A DNA stretch of 7,978 nt. Origin: Hyphomicrobiales bacterium. Lineage in GTDB: Bacteria > Pseudomonadota > Alphaproteobacteria > Rhizobiales > S144-23. Location of the stretch: positions 1-7,978 of the forward strand of contig WGBL01000460.1 in NCBI GenBank assembly GCA_015494375.1, in the 5' to 3' direction. A program made the translations under genes and the position numbers. Under the pieces are notes generated by a model. That model did not search any database. It was not told the origin of the DNA and saw nothing but the letters and a program-made list of their open reading frames with translations. Shown in pieces: positions 5,430 through 7,978 of the stretch. Position 1 is the first letter of the stretch; each line of letters begins with the position of its first letter.

Positions 5430-6140
5430 ATGGAAGACGTTTTGGGACTACTTGCCTGGGGCCCCACGGGATGGGGCGACGAGCTTGCCGACGGCCTGAG
5501 AGTGACCATTCTGCTGGCTCTTGCCACCTTGCCGTACGGCCTCGTGCTCGGTTTTCTGGTGGCGCTCGCCAAAAACTCGAGCGATCCGGCACTCGCGGCC
5601 GCAGGGCACATCTTCACTACCATCTTCCGCGGCCTGCCCGAGCTACTCACCCTCTTCATCGTCTATTACGGCGGGCAAATCCTCGTCCAGCAGCTCGTCA
5701 ATCTCTTCACCGACACCTATGTCGAGATCAACAGCTTCGTTGCCGGCATGATCGCGCTCGGACTCGTGTTTGCGGCCTTTGCCAGCGAGGTTTTTCTTGG
5801 CGCGCTCCGCGCCATCGACAAGGGTCAGATCGAGGCGGGTAAAGCGCTCGGTCTCAGCACCCTGCAGCGCTTGCGCCTGATTATCCTGCCGCAGCTCATC
5901 CGCTATGCGCTTCCGGGGCTCTCCAACCTTTGGCTCGTTTTGCTCAAGGACACCTCGCTCGTCTCCGTCATCGCCCTCGATGATCTCTTGCGCCAGACCA
6001 ATATTGCGGTCGGGGCCACCAAGCAGCCGTTTCTCTTCTATGCCGTCGCCTGCCTCCTCTATCTGAGCGTCTCGCTCCTCTCCTCGCTCGCGCTCACCGC
6101 AATCGAGCGCCATGTCAATCGCGGCCAAGGGAGGGCCTGA
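5430..6140 (+). CDS. Amino-acid ABC transporter permease (HisQ-like)
   Basis: Inner-membrane permease subunit (236 aa) of a polar amino-acid importer, one half of the heteromeric translocation pore. Hydrophobic segments lie at about 22-46, 66-88, 101-124, 158-180 and 203-228, the usual five-helix core. The cytoplasmic EAA loop, which contacts the ATPase, is EAGKALG (136-142) with IILPQ at 151-155. GPTGWGDEL near the N terminus and IFRGLPELL (65-73) are typical of the HisQ/ArtQ side of the family. ATG 5430 gives the standard N terminus, with a weak CGAGG ten bases upstream. GTG 5379 would add 17 Arg/Pro-rich residues and is unlikely. It is separated from the binding-protein gene by a 232-bp structured gap, and followed after 5 bp by the second permease, so the two permeases are almost certainly co-transcribed and perhaps translationally coupled. 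Confidence 0.93.
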   Translation: MEDVLGLLAWGPTGWGDELADGLRVTILLALATLPYGLVLGFLVALAKNSSDPALAAAGHIFTTIFRGLPELLTLFIVYYGGQILVQQLVNLFTDTYVEINSFVAGMIALGLVFAAFASEVFLGALRAIDKGQIEAGKALGLSTLQRLRLIILPQLIRYALPGLSNLWLVLLKDTSLVSVIALDDLLRQTNIAVGATKQPFLFYAVACLLYLSVSLLSSLALTAIERHVNRGQGRA

Positions 6141-6145
6141 GCGCG

Positions 6146-6988
6146 ATGGCGATGGAAAAGGATCGAGGCACAGCCCCCCTTGCCCCGCCAGCATGGCGGC
6201 CGCCGCCACGCCAGCCGGGCTTGCGCTATGCGGGCATTCTGGCGCTCGGTGCCTGGGGCATCGCCGGCGCAGGGCTTCTTGGCTATCTCATCAAGGGCTT
6301 TGATGGCGCCTATTTCGCGCGCTATGCGCCGAAGCTTCTCGACGGCCTTATTGTCACGCTCGAGCTCGTCTCCATCTCGATCCTTCTTGGCGCCATACTC
6401 GCTTTTCCCATTGCCCTTGCGCGCATTTCGCGCCATGCCGTCCTCTGGGCGCCGGCCTTTGGCTATATCTATCTCTTTCGCGGCACACCACTGCTCGCGC
6501 AAACGTTCCTCGTCTACTATGGCGCCGGCCAGTTCCGCGCAGAGCTTGTCGACCTGGGGCTTTGGTGGTTCTTTCGCGAGGCGTTCAATTGCGCGCTCCT
6601 GACGTTCACCCTCAACACCTCTGCCTATCAGGCCGAGATTTTGCGCGGTGCCATCCAGTCGGTGCCCCGCGGGCAATGGGAGGGGGCCCGCGCACTCGGC
6701 CTTCATGACGGGGTCACGTTTTTCAAGATCATCCTGCCCCAGGCCTTCATCATCGCACTGCGGCCCCTGGGCAACGAGATCATCCTGATGATCAAGGGCT
6801 CGGCGGTGGCCAGCGTGATCACGGTGTTCGACCTCATGGGCCAAACGCGGCTGGCGTTCTCACGCTCGTTCGAGTTCCAGGTCTATATCTGGGCCGCGGT
6901 CATCTATCTCTCGATCGTCGAGACGCTGCGTCGCGTCTGGGAGCGGCTCGAGCGCTGGCTCACGCGCCACATGAGGCCCAGAGCCTGA
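6146..6988 (+). CDS. Amino-acid ABC transporter permease (HisM-like)
   Basis: Second permease subunit (280 aa), the partner of the HisQ-like protein. After a Pro-rich cytoplasmic N-terminal tail (about 1-27), longer than I recall for HisM, hydrophobic helices run at about 28-49, 66-92, 100-125, 145-160, 193-216 and 245-262. The EAA loop reads EGARALG (179-185) with IILPQ at 195-199; the central Ala of EAA is Gly here, a common variation. YLFRGTPLLAQ (109-119) is the HisM/GltK-type signature stretch. The start at ATG 6146 follows the upstream stop by 5 bp and has GGAGGG about ten bases upstream; ATG 6152 is an alternative. No ATP-binding gene follows: the next 255 bp are non-coding and then comes an unrelated secreted protein. 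Confidence 0.95.
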   Translation: MAMEKDRGTAPLAPPAWRPPPRQPGLRYAGILALGAWGIAGAGLLGYLIKGFDGAYFARYAPKLLDGLIVTLELVSISILLGAILAFPIALARISRHAVLWAPAFGYIYLFRGTPLLAQTFLVYYGAGQFRAELVDLGLWWFFREAFNCALLTFTLNTSAYQAEILRGAIQSVPRGQWEGARALGLHDGVTFFKIILPQAFIIALRPLGNEIILMIKGSAVASVITVFDLMGQTRLAFSRSFEFQVYIWAAVIYLSIVETLRRVWERLERWLTRHMRPRA

Positions 6989-7243
6989 CGGCGCTCGCCG
7001 GGCCGCCGCAGAGGGTGACGACGGAGCGACGGACAGCCCGCGCTTCGGGATGCTCTCATTCTCTCATTGGCACCCCCTCCCAGCGCATAGGAGCAGCGCG
7101 CAAAACATGAAGGGTGGATGAACGAGGCGTTCAGCCCCCGCACATAATCAATCGCCTATGCTCCAAGTCACTCGCAAAGAGCCGGCTGCAACTGGCTTCG
7201 AGCACCGGGTCCAAGGCCCGAAAACATGACGAAGGAGACAACC
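6989..7243. other. Spacer after the transporter genes
   Basis: A 255-bp gap with no gene. It holds a perfect tandem duplication of CTCTCATT (7053-7060, 7061-7068) and an AT-richer patch near 7142-7160. CATAAT at 7142-7147 could be a -10 element for the secreted-protein gene, but its -35 match (TGAACG, 7119-7124) is poor. GC dyads just after the permease stop (6989-7006) lack a T-tract, so no intrinsic terminator is called. Confidence 0.45.
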
Positions 7244-7777
7244 ATGGGGAACAAGACGCTGATTGCAATCGCCTCGACGCTGGCCTTGGGAACGGCGGCT
7301 TTTGCGCTCGCCCCCGCCCCGGCAGCGATGGCCGGCAAACCAAAGATCCAAGGCTATCTCGACGATAGCGGCTTCTATCTCGATGTCCGCGTCCCTGGCA
7401 AACGCCACGACGGTATTCGTAAACGCCACTGGTATGACGATTGGGACGACTGGTACCCGCTGCCGCGCAAGCGTTGCTTGAGGCCAATTCGCGCCCGCGC
7501 CGTTGCCGGTGGCTATGGCCCGCCCTGGGTCAAGCGTTGGCGTGCGCGGCGGAAGGCCATTCGCAAGTGGCGCAGGAAAGTGACGTTCCGCTTCGGTCCG
7601 CGCTTCAACCGCTGGCGGAGAGCCAGAGGCAAGGACGTCTTCTGTGATCGCTTTGGCGGCCGCTTCGAGTGCTTCGTCCGGGCAAGGCCGTGCGCACCGC
7701 GGTTCGTCGATTTGCCCTACGACTACGATCTGCCCTTCGCTTATCGGTCGAAAAACAAGGCCAAATATCGACCCTGA
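7244..7777 (+). CDS. Secreted Arg/Trp-rich protein of unknown function
   Basis: I do not recognise a family. The protein (177 aa) has a clear Sec signal: a short Lys-containing n-region, a hydrophobic core (about 5-22) and an Ala-rich stretch ending AMA, with probable cleavage after residue 30. By hand count the mature part of about 147 residues has 29 Arg, 13 Lys and 7 Trp, so it is strongly basic. An acidic/aromatic patch HWYDDWDDWYPLP (62-74) precedes a very cationic segment with recurring Trp (95-129: WVKRWRARR, IRKWRRK, RFNRWRRARG). Cys78, Cys134, Cys143 and Cys150 could form two disulfides. The C terminus is Asp/Tyr then Lys-rich. ATG 7244 is chosen over ATG 7226: AAGGAGA (7232-7238) lies five bases before it and the signal peptide begins there. 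It could bind nucleic acid, lipopolysaccharide or acidic polymer, but this rests only on charge. A heptad array begins at its stop codon. Confidence 0.82.
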   Translation: MGNKTLIAIASTLALGTAAFALAPAPAAMAGKPKIQGYLDDSGFYLDVRVPGKRHDGIRKRHWYDDWDDWYPLPRKRCLRPIRARAVAGGYGPPWVKRWRARRKAIRKWRRKVTFRFGPRFNRWRRARGKDVFCDRFGGRFECFVRARPCAPRFVDLPYDYDLPFAYRSKNKAKYRP

Positions 7778-7808
7778 AGACTGAAGGGTGATGGGTGATG
7801 TGTGATGG
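7774..7808. repeat. Five-unit heptad array overlapping the stop codon
   Basis: Five consecutive 7-nt units run from 7774 to 7808: CTGAAGA, CTGAAGG, GTGATGG, GTGATGT, GTGATGG. The first unit contains the TGA stop codon of the secreted-protein gene. The last three units, from 7789 onward, form the outer end of the long inverted repeat and reappear inverted at the end of the window. Confidence 0.75.
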
Positions 7809-7978
7809 GCCACAGCTGACCGATTGGAGCCCCCACTGAAGCTCCCCCAAACGGAGCCCTGAGTGGCGCCCCTCGGGGCTTAGGGGGGCTGGTCGGGGCG
7901 CCACTCAGGGCTCCGTTTGGGGGAGCTTCAGTGGGGGCTCCAATCGGTCAGCTGTGGCCCATCACACATCACCCATCA
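7789..7978. repeat. Perfect inverted repeat, 84-bp arms
   Basis: Bases 7789-7872 are the exact reverse complement of 7895-7978, checked base by base with no mismatch. The 22-nt spacer (7873-7894) is G-rich, with runs at 7875-7878 and 7883-7888. Each arm contains heptad units at its outer end, then four loosely similar GGAGCCCC-like units (around 7825, 7838, 7852, 7864), and ends in GGCGCCCC. The right arm stops at the last base of the window, so the true length of the palindrome is unknown. It is far longer than an intrinsic terminator and has no terminal T-tract or transposase. It may be a real palindromic element, a duplication that continues leftwards into the gene, or a fold-back artefact at a contig end. 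Confidence 0.97.

Noticed and set aside
5359..5499. Small ORF starting MGKRGARWAQ that overlaps the first permease start
   Set aside because: No clear ribosome-binding site, no hydrophobic or leader-like features, and it runs in another frame over the permease N terminus. A leader peptide cannot be excluded but is unsupported.
6059..6844. Long minus-strand open frame opposite the permeases
   Set aside because: Antisense shadow of the HisM-like gene; its translation is charged and featureless while the + frame has helices and an EAA loop.
7789..7978. The long inverted repeat as a transposable element or terminator
   Set aside because: No transposase, target duplication or T-tract is visible, and the 22-nt centre cannot carry a gene; it is kept as an unexplained palindrome.
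1..7978. CRISPR array, riboswitch or toxin-antitoxin pair
   Set aside because: No regularly spaced 24-40-nt repeats with unique spacers, no known aptamer core, and no small paired genes were found on either strand.

Overview
The window is GC-rich DNA (all genes read on the + strand except one tRNA) with the look of an alphaproteobacterium, probably of the Hyphomicrobiales/Rhizobiales side. The reasons are a relative of the rhizobial lipid A oxidase LpxQ, a tRNA-Gly(CCC) of alphaproteobacterial type, a PHB depolymerase, and strong G/C at third codon positions. The assignment to order is inference.

Layout. 1-398: no convincing gene. 399-1514: lipobox-bearing, PHB-depolymerase-type esterase whose catalytic serine lies near the N terminus (the circularly permuted Penicillium funiculosum type). 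1719-2600: LpxQ-like outer-membrane beta-barrel with its own candidate promoter. 2659-2732 (minus): tRNA-Gly(CCC), whose 5' flank holds an array of 7-nt repeats. 3149-3808: 2-oxoglutarate/Fe(II) dioxygenase with a G-tract-rich ribosome-binding region. 3809-4405: long non-coding spacer with palindromes and a 31-nt direct repeat. 4406-6988: polar/basic amino-acid ABC importer genes in the order binding protein, permease, permease. 7244-7777: small secreted Arg/Trp-rich protein of unknown function. 7789-7978: perfect inverted repeat with 84-bp arms that runs to the last base of the window.

How the genes work together. Only the three importer genes form a clear unit. The binding protein would capture a (probably basic) amino acid in the periplasm and pass it to a heteromeric permease. 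The ATPase that must power it is not in this window. The binding-protein/permease gap holds two hairpins, a usual arrangement for making more binding protein than permease. The depolymerase, LpxQ-like protein, dioxygenase and Arg/Trp-rich protein look like independent single-gene units, several directed to the envelope.

No complete new multi-gene system is evident. The items most worth a second look are the terminal 84-bp palindrome (real element or assembly fold-back), the heptanucleotide arrays, the Arg/Trp-rich secreted protein, and the modified LpxQ-like barrel.
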